From: Anaerostipes caccae L1-92
GTDB taxonomy: Bacteria; Bacillota; Clostridia; Lachnospirales; Lachnospiraceae
Assembly (NCBI RefSeq): GCF_014467075.1
Contig: NZ_AP023027.1
Location: 2,917,501 to 2,981,500 of the forward strand
Length of the DNA stretch: 64,000 nt
Direction of reading: 5' to 3'
Shown here: piece after piece, positions 35,770 through 44,900 of the stretch
Layout of the letters: each line of letters begins with the position of its first letter
Position numbering within the stretch: the stretch's first letter is position 1
Notes under the pieces: generated by a model
Databases searched by the model: none
Told to the model about the DNA's origin: nothing
Seen by the model: the letters and a program-made list of their open reading frames with translations, nothing else
Position numbers and translations under genes: made by a program

Positions 35770-36291
35770 TTACTCTCCAATGACAACTATTTTACATTTT
35801 CTTTCCCGGGGACGCGTGCGGTCAAAGTCTACAAAATAAACATATCCTGTAACACCGACTCCTAATTTGCCGTCCTCCACATCAAAGATCTCGCTGGACC
35901 CGAGAATCGTAGATCTCAAATGTGCATCTCCGTTGAATAATGCGGTTCTGTCTCCTCCCGGAAGCCAGAAATCCAAATCCGGCCAGGTTTCCACTTCTTT
36001 ATAGTGTTCTTCTCCCGGATAATGGTATTGATCCGCGCTCACATGATCCGGAATGATCTTTGCTAAAGCATTGTTTAAGTCTTCCTGTAAAAACTCATCC
36101 CCATTCTCATTGTAGTCGTGGACAAATTCCTCAAAAAACACAGAACAGGTCGTATGTGGAGAAATGACCGCACAGAGTCCGCTTTTAATCCCGCTTTCTT
36201 TAATCACCCTTTTTACTTCCGGAGTCACATCAATATAGGTAGGTGTTTTGCCATGTGACTGTACTTTGATCGTATCTTTATATACTGCCAT
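35770..36291 (-). CDS. YjbQ/UPF0047 family protein
   Basis: 173 residues, somewhat longer than the usual approximately 135. The family signature is present: ISPHTTCSVFFEEF, HPGEEH-like (YHYPGEEHYKE) and HLRSTILGSS, containing the conserved histidines of the putative metal site. Members have weak secondary thiamin-phosphate synthase activity; their real function is unsettled. Here the gene lies between a class II aldolase and a TIM-like isomerase in a PTS operon, suggesting a role with sugar phosphates. That is inference from context. Confidence 0.82.
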   Translation of the reverse strand: MAVYKDTIKVQSHGKTPTYIDVTPEVKRVIKESGIKSGLCAVISPHTTCSVFFEEFVHDYNENGDEFLQEDLNNALAKIIPDHVSADQYHYPGEEHYKEVETWPDLDFWLPGGDRTALFNGDAHLRSTILGSSEIFDVEDGKLGVGVTGYVYFVDFDRTRPRERKCKIVVIGE

Positions 36292-36309
36292 TCTTTCTTT
36301 CCCTCCAAA

Positions 36310-37182
36310 TCATTTCTTCTGGAATACTTTCAGCGCTTTTTTTACATCCTCTTTGACTGCCTCTGTGGCTGCCAGGGACATGGAATCATAAAACAGCGGT
36401 TTTGCTTCATCTTCCCAGTATTCTTTTGAAGCCCTTCCCCCGGCCGTATTCATGTAAGTATAATAGTTTACCTTACAGATACCATTTTCGATGGCCACCT
36501 TGTAATCTTCATCTGACACACCGGAGCCTCCGTGCATTACAAGAGGCACTCCGGCCGCATCACGGATTTTTGCAACCCGGGGAAGATCCAGCTTAGGTTC
36601 GGTCAGATACACCCCATGGGTCGTTCCGAATGCCACAGCCAGGCAGTCGACTCCAGTCTTCCCCACAAATTCCCCTGCAACCTCAGGATCTGTATAAATG
36701 GAATCTAAATCATCATAATCATCTTTGCCGTCAGATCCGGCTCCTTCTCCCTGAACAACCTGGGAAGTAAAGATATGCCCTAATTCAGCTTCCACGCCGG
36801 CGCCGACTGCATGGGCAATTTTAACGATCTCTGCTGTTTCTTTTACATTGTCTTCAAAACTTTTTGCAGAAGCATCATACATGACGGAAGTAAATCCGAG
36901 ATGAAGTGCCTGGACACAGCGTTCAAAGCTGCTTCCGTGATCCAGATGAAGCGCAACCGGCACTTTGGCCCGTTTTGCATAATATTTAAGGATTGGTCCG
37001 ATCTCGTCAAGATCGATCAATTCGTCATGACTCTGGGCATGCTGCAGGATCACCGGGCATTCCAGCTCCTCTGCCGCCTGAATAATCCCCCGGATTGCTT
37101 CCAGTGTGGTTCCGTTAAATGCGCCGACTGCTTTCTTTTCTATTTTTGCCTGGTCAAGTAATTCTTTTAATGAAACTAACAT
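36310..37182 (-). CDS. Class II ketose-bisphosphate aldolase
   Basis: 290-residue zinc aldolase. ALHLDHGSSFE carries the catalytic aspartate and zinc histidine, VEAELGHI and MHGGSGVS carry further ligands, and VNYYTYMN lies at the phosphate-binding end. It differs clearly from the other class II aldolase at 33388, including an insertion around GEGAGSDGKDDYDD. It overlaps the small membrane protein gene by 7 bases. With the galactitol-type PTS it may cleave a tagatose- or related ketose phosphate. Confidence 0.9.
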   Translation of the reverse strand: MLVSLKELLDQAKIEKKAVGAFNGTTLEAIRGIIQAAEELECPVILQHAQSHDELIDLDEIGPILKYYAKRAKVPVALHLDHGSSFERCVQALHLGFTSVMYDASAKSFEDNVKETAEIVKIAHAVGAGVEAELGHIFTSQVVQGEGAGSDGKDDYDDLDSIYTDPEVAGEFVGKTGVDCLAVAFGTTHGVYLTEPKLDLPRVAKIRDAAGVPLVMHGGSGVSDEDYKVAIENGICKVNYYTYMNTAGGRASKEYWEDEAKPLFYDSMSLAATEAVKEDVKKALKVFQKK

Positions 37183-37682
37183 TTACATCCTCCCGTTTTT
37201 TTTAACCGTTCCCGTCCCTGGGTTCTTGCTTTTGAGACCAGAGAGTCCGGGTTGATCTGTGCATCCAGATCATAAAAGAATTCTTCCAGCTCCTTTTCAT
37301 CAGAAAATTCGGAAATTCTTACCCAGTATCTTCCCCTCATGATCCCGCCGCCGTCAAAGGTCATATACATTTTTGTTCCTCCTGCCAGCGGCCTCATGCT
37401 GTACTTGCTGATCTGACTGATCTCATATGTATGTCTCCTCCCGTAAGCACAGAACACTACGGTCTTCCCGCTGTCAATGCGGACTTCAGACGGATTGCTG
37501 AGTGACACAAATACATTAAAGACATTATAGAGACACAGTCCAAAAACCAGTAAATACAGCAGATGATGTCCTGCGGCCAAAAACTGATAAAGGCAGAACA
37601 CTCCGATGGCCGCAGTAAAAATCCCGGGTGCCGTCATTTGTATAGAAAAATGTGATGGTTGATATACATAGCGCTTCATCAT
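37176..37682 (-). CDS. Small membrane protein with a PH-like cytoplasmic part
   Basis: 168 residues. Two hydrophobic segments (about 17-35 and 41-58) are followed by a soluble region with beta-strand pattern (VRIDSGKTVVFCAYGRRHTYEISQIS), reminiscent of bacterial PH-like membrane proteins. Family not recognised. It lies between the EIIC and aldolase genes and overlaps the latter, so it belongs to the operon. Its role there is unknown. Confidence 0.6.
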   Translation of the reverse strand: MMKRYVYQPSHFSIQMTAPGIFTAAIGVFCLYQFLAAGHHLLYLLVFGLCLYNVFNVFVSLSNPSEVRIDSGKTVVFCAYGRRHTYEISQISKYSMRPLAGGTKMYMTFDGGGIMRGRYWVRISEFSDEKELEEFFYDLDAQINPDSLVSKARTQGRERLKKTGGCKC

Positions 37683-37695
37683 TTTTTACCTTTCT

Positions 37696-39057
37696 TTATG
37701 CCTCAGCATGTAATTCTTTTGCTTCTTTGATAATGCGTTTTCTGTTCATCAGAGCTAATCCAACTGCAACTGCTACCGCAATGATGAGTCCGACTGCTCC
37801 CACAGAATGTGCCTTTACAAGTACCCATGACAATGGGTTTGCCCCGTCACAGATAGAAGAAATCGTAGCGGCTCCCTTAGGGATTGCAAAGTTTACGGAT
37901 TTTGCAACCGCGGTGATAGATGGTGCCAGATTGGTAGAAATATAAAGTCCTCCAACCAGGCAGACGATTCCTGTGATCAGTGCCCGGAAGCCGTTTCCTC
38001 CTACCAGCGGCACGATCAGAACAAACATATATGGCAGTACAGATAAGTCAGTCATCGGAAGCACAGTATTTCCAGGAAGGATCACTGCCAAAAAGACTGC
38101 CAATGGAACCAGGATCAGGGATACTGTTAAACATACCGGATGCCCAACACCTACGGCTGAATCCAGTCCGATGTAAATTTTTCCTCTGTTCGCAAACTTA
38201 GAAGATACAAATTCCTGGGCCGCATCAGAAATCGGCATGAGGCCTTCCATTAACAATGCTGCCATTTTGGGGATCAATACCATGACAGCACCGAGGGTGA
38301 CACCAATCTGCAGTACCGTCTGTACATTATTTCCTGCCAAAGCTGCAATGATGATTCCCAAAACAGTTCCAACCAGCATCGGTTCTCCGAATACACCAAA
38401 ACGTTTCTGAAGCTTTTCAATATCGATGTTAATATTTTTCACTCCCGGAATAACGTCGATGATCTTGTCTACGACGATAGCAATCGGCACAAATGCCGCT
38501 GTAAACCCATGAGGAAGGGACACTCCCGGCATGCCCAGGGTTTCCTCTACTTTCGGCGCCGTGTAGTCACCGATTACCATGATGATCACCATATTTAAAA
38601 TCGCTGCGATAATTCCATAAGCAAAATTTCCTGTCAGAACATAGATCAGAGAACCGGTAAAGGCAAAATGCCAGTAGTTCCATATATCCACGTCCAGGGT
38701 CTGTGTCGTGTTGGTCAGCAGCATGACAATATTAACGATCAGACCGATCGGAATAATGATCAGCCCGATTGTCGTACCAAAAGCGATCGCTGATGCTGCC
38801 GGCCAGCCGATATCCACGGTGGAGAGGGCCAATCCAAATCTCTGAGCCATCTGCTGTACCGCGGGAGCCAGGTTTTCGCCCATCAGTCCTGTAACCAGAT
38901 TCAATCCGATAAACCCGATACCTACCGTCAGGCCTCCACGAAGGGCCTTGCCAAATTTGGCACCTAAAACCACACCTATGATCGTTAAAATGATCGGCAT
39001 CATGACACTGGCGCCGAGTGAGTTAATATAGCTGAATACATCAATAATTGCCTGCAT
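37696..39057 (-). CDS. PTS galactitol-family EIIC
   Basis: 453-residue membrane protein with about 10-12 hydrophobic segments. Sequences such as LGASVMMPIILTIIGVVLGAKFGKA, FIGLNLVTGLMGENLAPAV and CDGANPLSWVLVKAHSVGA (reported as residues about 13-70 and 400-420) fit GatC-type permeases. It imports a polyol or sugar that IIB phosphorylates. AAAGGAGGATT precedes the ATG. IIB and IIA genes lie just upstream. Confidence 0.92.
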   Translation of the reverse strand: MQAIIDVFSYINSLGASVMMPIILTIIGVVLGAKFGKALRGGLTVGIGFIGLNLVTGLMGENLAPAVQQMAQRFGLALSTVDIGWPAASAIAFGTTIGLIIIPIGLIVNIVMLLTNTTQTLDVDIWNYWHFAFTGSLIYVLTGNFAYGIIAAILNMVIIMVIGDYTAPKVEETLGMPGVSLPHGFTAAFVPIAIVVDKIIDVIPGVKNINIDIEKLQKRFGVFGEPMLVGTVLGIIIAALAGNNVQTVLQIGVTLGAVMVLIPKMAALLMEGLMPISDAAQEFVSSKFANRGKIYIGLDSAVGVGHPVCLTVSLILVPLAVFLAVILPGNTVLPMTDLSVLPYMFVLIVPLVGGNGFRALITGIVCLVGGLYISTNLAPSITAVAKSVNFAIPKGAATISSICDGANPLSWVLVKAHSVGAVGLIIAVAVAVGLALMNRKRIIKEAKELHAEA

Positions 39058-39084
39058 AATAATCCTCCTTTTATCTGCCTGTTT

Positions 39085-39369
39085 TTACTTTTGCATCTCT
39101 TCCAAAATGGAAGCGTACAGTTTGTCCAGCCCTACCCCGGTCAGCAGGGGAAGTCCTGCCAGCACCGGACATTTGACATCACCGCTTACTAAAGTAGTAG
39201 AAACACAGAAATCAACATTTCCGGATTTCTCAACGACTTCGGAAACCTGGCACTGTTCGATCTTGTATTTCCCCGCAAATCCGTGCTCATCCAGGTAAGC
39301 TGAAATTTTCTGGTTTGCAACCGTTGATGTAGCGACTCCTGATCCACATGCGATTAAGATTTTTTTCAT
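39085..39369 (-). CDS. PTS galactitol-family EIIB
   Basis: 94-residue IIB with the phosphocysteine in IACGSGVATSTV (residue 9). Its size and P-loop match GatB. It takes phosphate from the adjacent IIA and phosphorylates the sugar in the IIC. IIC follows 27 bases downstream. Confidence 0.93.
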   Translation of the reverse strand: MKKILIACGSGVATSTVANQKISAYLDEHGFAGKYKIEQCQVSEVVEKSGNVDFCVSTTLVSGDVKCPVLAGLPLLTGVGLDKLYASILEEMQK

Positions 39370-39418
39370 GATATATTCTCCTTTATATAAAAAATATTAA
39401 TAAGTTCGTTTTTATGTG

Positions 39419-39883
39419 CTAATCTATTAAGTCACCCAGGACTTCATCGATCTTATCCACACTGCCTGTTCTTAAAACTTTTAAAACCTCCTGATCCTGG
39501 CACGCCTCGATAAGTTTTTGGAGCAGCCCCAGCTGGTCTTCTTTTTTCTTGATCGCCAGCATAAACAAAAGAGATACGCTGGTTTTCTCACCCTCCATTC
39601 CCATGACGCAAAATTCTACCGGCTGATCGAGGACGCCCAGACAGATGGCCGGCTTTTTTACATATTCGGGATCTGTATGCGGGATGGCCACATTGATCTC
39701 TCCGGTTGGAAGTCCGGTCGGAAAATTCTCCTCCCGTTGGATGATGGCATCATGAAATCCTTCCGTTACATATCCCTCCTGAAACATGGCCTCAGCCATT
39801 TTCCCCAAAACTTCTTTATCATCTGAACCTGACAAAGAAACTGCAAGGTAATGTTTGTCTGTGTTACTGGTTATCATTTTCAT
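39419..39883 (-). CDS. PTS galactitol-family EIIA (fructose/mannitol fold)
   Basis: 154-residue IIA with the phosphohistidine in VAIPHTDPEYV. GatA-type proteins share this fold. The ATG at 39883 has a GAGGAG ribosome site and overlaps the 3' end of the PRD regulator by 20 bases, so the regulator and PTS share a transcript. An alternative ATG at 39877 would trim two residues. Confidence 0.9.
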   Translation of the reverse strand: MKMITSNTDKHYLAVSLSGSDDKEVLGKMAEAMFQEGYVTEGFHDAIIQREENFPTGLPTGEINVAIPHTDPEYVKKPAICLGVLDQPVEFCVMGMEGEKTSVSLLFMLAIKKKEDQLGLLQKLIEACQDQEVLKVLRTGSVDKIDEVLGDLID

Positions 39884-41930
39884 TGTCTTTCTCCTCATTA
39901 TATTTTGAATTTAATCGTTTGATCGTATTTAAAACGGCTTCTGCATCCGGCAGAGAATCTAATATTCTGCGGATCTGTTCATTCCCGAAAATCATCATCA
40001 GGTCATAGATTGCGCTGTTGATACTTTTTGCACTCTGAATGCTCATCCCGATCACATACCGCACCGGATCATTATTTCCGCTGTGAAAATCAATCGGTTC
40101 TTTTAATCTCAGGATCGATGCCGCCTCCTCAATGACGCCCTGTTCCGCGCTTGCGTGCGGCAGCGCCGTTTCCGGACAGACGACAATATAAGGACCGTTT
40201 CTTTTGATATTCATAACCATTTCATCTACGTATCCAGGCTCCACTGCGCCTGTGGAATGCAGCAGATTCCCCGACTGACGGACCGCGTCTTCCCAATCTT
40301 TTGCCTCGTATCCCACCTGAATCCTCTGCTCATTCAGCAGATCATAGAACGCACCCTGAATATTGACATCAGGAGGACTTGTGATTTCCGGCTCCCGTTC
40401 TTTACCTTCTCCACCGTCTCCCTCCCGTATTTCCAGGACCTTTCTCTGAATATCCAGGATATCGTCCTTCTCGAGCATAGGAGACCGGACTTCCACATAA
40501 GGGATGTTCACATCATCCAGCGGGATCGTTGATATGATCATCTGGGTTCCGTTTTTCTCGATCTCCCTCATATTATGGAAAGAAGAGATACTTACGATCT
40601 CGATCATATCATCCAGCGTCTTCAGTTTCGCCATCATAAATTGTGCAGTCCCTCTTCCGGTTGCACATACAAGAGCCACTTTTACTTTCCTGCTCTTTTC
40701 TGTCTCTGCCTTTTCTTTTTCCATCACAGAGGCAAAATACAGTACCATAAAGGACATTTCGTCTTCTGAAAACTTCTGGCCCACATAATCCTCCAGTGAG
40801 CCGAGATGCTGCTTCACACTCTCAAAAATCTCAGGATAATCCTGCATTAAAGTATCCTTCAGCGGATTCACCAAAACTTCGCTGTTTTTCAGACGGTGCA
40901 CCGCGGACCTCATATGGGCCACCAGCAGGTCATAGAGAGTAAAGTCCAGATAAAAGTCAATTCCAAAACAGCTGGAAATCTGATAAATCGTTTCCGCTAT
41001 CATGACTCTTAATTCCAGAGCATTTGTTTTCTGTGCATCATCTTTCAAATAACTTTTTCCGTTCAGGCATTCTGTATAGTAAAGGATTTCGACCTCACGC
41101 ACATCCATCTGAAACATGTCAGAAATTTTCCCGAACAGTCCTTTGCTGAACGTGTACTTGGAGCCTTCTTTTAAATAATTCCATTCGTTGGTGAAATACC
41201 CCGGAAGAAAATGCTTTCGTACGATCCGGTTGGCTACAATCGTAAGCTCTGTCACAGCCTCAAAAAAAGAATAGTCGGCAAAAAATATCTGTGTCTCTTC
41301 CTCTTCTTCCAGAATACAGTTTTTCATCTTCTCGTAAATTTCCAGGCTGTCTGCCTCTTTTAACAGAAGATTCCAAAAAACACTCAGATCATATCCGTTC
41401 TTGTAATAATTGTCGTCGCCGTTTACTTCTAAAAGCTTTAAGATACCTTTCCGTACATCCAGCTCCGATGCCTCAATAATATATCCCCTCCTTACCTGGG
41501 ATACCAGCGTCATTCCATTTTCTTTAAACCAGATTTTCAATTCCTGAAGATCTTGAAGCAGGGTATTGCGGCTGACGCCGATCTTTTCTTTCAGCTGGTC
41601 CACCGTCACATATCCGCTAGCATTCAGAAGAATCATTGCCAGAATGGTGGAACGTTCCTTTTTTGAAAGGTAATAAGTATAAAAGTCGTACTCGGATATA
41701 AATTTCTCATAGGCCCGGATATCAACTTTTTTATCTGTGTCAATCCACAGCTTTCCGTCAAGATCCGAGGCAATGACCGGCAGCTCATATGCTTCCAGAT
41801 CTTTATTCAGCTCTTTTATATCTGCCCGTATCGTTCTCTCCTGTATATGATATTTCTCCTCTAATCCGGAAACGTCTGCATGAATACCGAGGATCAGATC
41901 CTTCAGAATCTTATTGCTTCTCCTGTTCAT
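39864..41930 (-). CDS. PRD-containing PTS regulator with EIIB and EIIA domains
   Basis: 688-residue regulator. Domains in order: two helix-turn-helix regions (about 1-130), two PRDs (about 190-410), a GatB-like EIIB (about 425-510) with an intact cysteine in LVCATGRGTAQ, and an EIIA (about 540-675) with histidine in TALPHASAEQ. PRD1 keeps two histidines (VAHMRSAVHRL); PRD2 reads VLYFASV where histidine is usual. It is the first gene of the galactitol-type operon and should report on that system's EII phosphorylation. Confidence 0.9.
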   Translation of the reverse strand: MNRRSNKILKDLILGIHADVSGLEEKYHIQERTIRADIKELNKDLEAYELPVIASDLDGKLWIDTDKKVDIRAYEKFISEYDFYTYYLSKKERSTILAMILLNASGYVTVDQLKEKIGVSRNTLLQDLQELKIWFKENGMTLVSQVRRGYIIEASELDVRKGILKLLEVNGDDNYYKNGYDLSVFWNLLLKEADSLEIYEKMKNCILEEEEETQIFFADYSFFEAVTELTIVANRIVRKHFLPGYFTNEWNYLKEGSKYTFSKGLFGKISDMFQMDVREVEILYYTECLNGKSYLKDDAQKTNALELRVMIAETIYQISSCFGIDFYLDFTLYDLLVAHMRSAVHRLKNSEVLVNPLKDTLMQDYPEIFESVKQHLGSLEDYVGQKFSEDEMSFMVLYFASVMEKEKAETEKSRKVKVALVCATGRGTAQFMMAKLKTLDDMIEIVSISSFHNMREIEKNGTQMIISTIPLDDVNIPYVEVRSPMLEKDDILDIQRKVLEIREGDGGEGKEREPEITSPPDVNIQGAFYDLLNEQRIQVGYEAKDWEDAVRQSGNLLHSTGAVEPGYVDEMVMNIKRNGPYIVVCPETALPHASAEQGVIEEAASILRLKEPIDFHSGNNDPVRYVIGMSIQSAKSINSAIYDLMMIFGNEQIRRILDSLPDAEAVLNTIKRLNSKYNEEKDNENDNQ

Positions 41931-42056
41931 TTTTCTCCTCCTTGAGCTTAATTCTATTCTAAATCCATTTTATCCGACAAAAAAGTCCAATCAGTTGCAA
42001 TGGAAAAACGTGAAATTGGGTTAATTTAAAACTGCCCGGCCTTCTCTCTATAACAT

Positions 42057-42101
42057 AAAATCAGAGCAGAAATCCCAAAAATGAATTTCTGCCCTGATTT
42101 T
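42057..42101 (-). terminator. Terminator of the second PRD regulator
   Basis: 17-bp inverted repeat (AAAATCAGAGCAGAAAT / ATTTCTGCCCTGATTTT, one mismatch) 12 bases past the stop, closing in T-rich sequence on the minus strand. Confidence 0.85.
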
Positions 42102-42112
42102 ATTAAACGATC

Positions 42113-44041
42113 TTAAATTGTCTCCGTGCTGTTGATGCCTGTCTCCAAAGCCCCTTTTACCAGCCGGATAAAATTAGGATAAGACGGATCTTCTACCAGA
42201 CGTTCCACCAGAGACTTATCGGCAAACATTTTGGAGAAATAATCCCAAAGCTGAAATGCCTGCGGATTATTTTTTCCGATGTGCATCAGCATCACCAAGT
42301 GAACCTCATTTTTCTCTTCATCCCAAATGATAGGTTCTTTCGATACGCATACTGCCACAAACGTATCGGATGAAACCGCATACATCGGATGAGGCACTGC
42401 GATCTGCTTGCTGAAAAAGGTACTGCCGATTTCTTCCCTCTGTAAAACCTGGGAATGAAGATTTTCTACCTGGAAATAAGCAGTGGATTTTTCGCAGAGC
42501 ATACTGAGCACTTCTTCCTTATTCGAAGACTTCACACTGGAAAACAGCTCCGGATGAAAAATATCTGCCACATCTTCTATATCCTTAAATCCATCAATAT
42601 TCAGCTTAATATTCATATAATCATGCTGATTGGGGAATGTATCCACATACATTGCCAGCCCCTTCTCAAAAAATTCTTCTTTTTCTGTGGTCAGAAAGAT
42701 ATCATATTCGTCCAGCATGTCTTCCGTCACATCCATAGGATTGACGAAGTCTATAACAGAGACATACTCCGAGAACCATTTCAGCAGGGTCTGTTTCATC
42801 AAAAGCGTCATACTGTTTTTCAAAGCGGAGATCACGAGAATCCGTTTATTCCCCTGGCGGCTGTTCAATTCCAGAAGGCTGCTGTAAAAATGGACGGCCA
42901 GAAGCGCCACTTCATCTTCTGACACCCTCTTTCCATACTGCTGATGAAGCAGAAATGCAAAATAAGCCCCAATATCATAACCAAGCGGGAAAGTCTCCCG
43001 GATATAGTTGAGCATATCATTTTTGACCTGCATATCATATTTGATTCGGATACTCAATGACATACAGTGCAGCGCCAATGTGATCCGCAGATTTATGTTG
43101 TCCGTAAAATCTACCCCAAAGTTCCGCCGGATTTCTTCAAAAGCTTCAGAAATAAAATTATCCATCTCCTGAGTAATCGTATCGGAATCTCTGTTATTTC
43201 CCTGTCCCTTCAAGTATAGAGAAAAATACCGTATCTCCTCATCCGGTACTTTTATGAAGAATCTCCGGCTGATCTTCCCGAAGACTGCTTTGGCTATCTC
43301 GTATTCATTGCCCAGCTGTTCCGAAATATCCAGTTCGCCCGGCTGTATGTAAAATCCTTCACCCATCCGGCAGATCATGATATTTAAAAACAGGATCGCA
43401 TTGTTGAAGTCCGTGTCCATAATGTGATACTTATAGTTTACAAAAATATCAGTCAGTATATTTTTAATCTTTGCAAGCTGTCTCTCATCAATATATACCA
43501 TGCCCTGTTCGTTTTTGATATGGGCCAGATAGAGATCCTGTTCCGCCAGGCATCGTCTCTTATTGATCTCATATCCGTCAATCATGACTTTATTGCTGCT
43601 TTTTAATAGTTCCAGCTGGAACTTTTCAAGGACTTCCTCTACTTTCTTTAAATCATTCTGCAGTGTGGATCTCGAAATATAAAGCTTGTCTTCCAATTCC
43701 ATAACAGATACAGCCCTGTGTCTGTTCAGAAGCAAAAGCAGTATCTTGCTGATCCGGCTTGTAGGATAATTAAGAGATACTGTTGTGTACTGCTGGTACA
43801 GAGAATTCACGAATGCGGAAAACTCATCATAGTTTTTCACTTGGATACAGCTTCCCTTGGAAGCCTTGGAAACCAATTCCGCACATGTCTCATCCGCAAG
43901 TTCCTTTCGGATCACTTTCATGTCCCCCTGAACGGTCCTGAGACTCACGTCCAGTTTCTTTGCAAAATGAGACGCAGTCAGGAACTCATCGGAGTGATTG
44001 CAGAATTCTAATAAAATTTCAATTTGTCGTTGGTTTAACAT
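42113..44041 (-). CDS. PRD-containing PTS regulator with degenerate EIIB
   Basis: 642-residue regulator with two N-terminal helix-turn-helix regions (SHFAKKLDVSLRTVQGDM; EDKLYISRSTLQNDL), two PRDs with histidines in TLALHCMSLS and LLAVHFYSS, an EIIB-like region and an EIIA with AVPHPM. The EIIB-like region reads VISALKNSMTLL and has no cysteine, so that phosphosite is lost. It has its own terminator and lies upstream of the galactitol-type operon. It may be a second regulator of that operon or act at a distance. Confidence 0.88.
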   Translation of the reverse strand: MLNQRQIEILLEFCNHSDEFLTASHFAKKLDVSLRTVQGDMKVIRKELADETCAELVSKASKGSCIQVKNYDEFSAFVNSLYQQYTTVSLNYPTSRISKILLLLLNRHRAVSVMELEDKLYISRSTLQNDLKKVEEVLEKFQLELLKSSNKVMIDGYEINKRRCLAEQDLYLAHIKNEQGMVYIDERQLAKIKNILTDIFVNYKYHIMDTDFNNAILFLNIMICRMGEGFYIQPGELDISEQLGNEYEIAKAVFGKISRRFFIKVPDEEIRYFSLYLKGQGNNRDSDTITQEMDNFISEAFEEIRRNFGVDFTDNINLRITLALHCMSLSIRIKYDMQVKNDMLNYIRETFPLGYDIGAYFAFLLHQQYGKRVSEDEVALLAVHFYSSLLELNSRQGNKRILVISALKNSMTLLMKQTLLKWFSEYVSVIDFVNPMDVTEDMLDEYDIFLTTEKEEFFEKGLAMYVDTFPNQHDYMNIKLNIDGFKDIEDVADIFHPELFSSVKSSNKEEVLSMLCEKSTAYFQVENLHSQVLQREEIGSTFFSKQIAVPHPMYAVSSDTFVAVCVSKEPIIWDEEKNEVHLVMLMHIGKNNPQAFQLWDYFSKMFADKSLVERLVEDPSYPNFIRLVKGALETGINSTETI

Positions 44042-44194
44042 TCAAATCCCTCTTTTGTATTGCATCTATATCCGCTGGTCATATATATCATTATACCTTA
44101 ACGGGATCCTATTCCGCAACTGGTGATCATCGTGGCTGTAACTGGTCAAAAAAAGATCTCTGTCAAAAATCAGGTATCCTTGTAACTATGTAAT

Positions 44195-44218
44195 AAAGAT
44201 CCGGGGAACCGGATCTTT
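44195..44218. terminator. Perfect 10-bp hairpin with GGAA loop
   Basis: AAAGATCCGG / CCGGATCTTT around GGAA, in the 236-base gene-free stretch between the PRD regulator and the CRISPR-like repeats. It lacks a long T-run, so termination is uncertain. Nothing else is recognised in this stretch. Confidence 0.4.
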
Positions 44219-44277
44219 GGGATAAAGAAAGATTGTTAATTTTAAGCAGAATATTGTTTTATTGAACTTCACTAATG

Positions 44278-44501
44278 CTTTTAGGACAACTCTTGTTATT
44301 GTTTATCGTAATATAGACGACTGTTTTATCGTCTATAACCTCATTTCAATACAACTCTTGTTATTGTTTATCTCCAAGGCATTGTAATAGGGGATGGAGG
44401 GGTCACAAATTTCAATACAACTCTTGTTATTGTTTATCTGATCCCTGTCAGCGATGTTGAAAACTCTGATATATTTCAATACAACTCTTGTTATTGTTTA
44501 T
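44278..44501 (-). CRISPR. Small CRISPR-like array, three conserved repeats plus one degenerate
   Basis: A 29-base repeat is identical at 44343-44371, 44409-44437 and 44473-44501; a copy altered at one end occupies about 44278-44306. Unrelated spacers of 36, 37 and 35 bases give a steady 64-66 base period. On the minus strand the repeat starts ATAAACAATAACAAG and ends GTATTGAAAT, matching the ATTGAAA-type 3' end of type I/III repeats. The degenerate copy is then the distal one. No cas gene lies in this window and no AT-rich leader is obvious, so activity is doubtful or depends on cas genes elsewhere. Confidence 0.8.
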
Positions 44502-44641
44502 GAAACACGGAACCACGGTTTTATGCGGTCTGTAAGACACTGCCGACAAATTTACGACAAACTACCCGCTTCTTATAGGGTCTTACAGCTATTATATCCC
44601 ATGCTTTTACGCCATGCCCGGCTACCTGCCGGGCCTATACA
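44502..44641. other. Junction between the CRISPR-like array and the prophage module
   Basis: 140 bases without a gene. A GC-rich hairpin (GCCCGGC TACCT GCCGGGC, 44616-44634) lies just past the last prophage gene and may end its transcript, though it has no T-run. No attachment-site repeat could be identified by eye. Confidence 0.4.
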
Positions 44642-44884
44642 TTATATCAGTTCTATGTCCGTGATCCTGATTACAGTCTTGAGTGGATCACTGTTTTTCT
44701 CTACGATCTCAAAGCAGTAATTGATCCAATCACTGTCCGTGATCTGGATGCTCCAAGACTCCTGCGGCACGTCTCCTGTGCCGTCCCAGATCTCACCAAG
44801 CTCTATTTGCCCCCCCTGCTCTACATCGGGAAGGTTGTTGCCAAACTGGTCCATTGCCTGTGCTTTTTCTATTATATTATTCAT
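44642..44884 (-). CDS. Small prophage-edge protein, unknown
   Basis: 80 residues, acidic, tryptophan-containing, with no membrane segment or known motif. AACGGAGGTAATAA precedes the ATG, so it is a real gene. It is the leftmost gene of the minus-strand prophage accessory group and lies 16 bases from its neighbour. Confidence 0.55.
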   Translation of the reverse strand: MNNIIEKAQAMDQFGNNLPDVEQGGQIELGEIWDGTGDVPQESWSIQITDSDWINYCFEIVEKNSDPLKTVIRITDIELI

Positions 44885-44900
44885 ATTTATTACCTCCGTT

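Noticed and set aside
44195..44240. A further CRISPR repeat to the left of the array
   Set aside because: At the expected 65-base step the sequence matches the repeat no better than chance.
44041..44642. tRNA gene as prophage attachment site
   Set aside because: No cloverleaf or tRNA 3' end could be found by eye, and no repeated core was seen.
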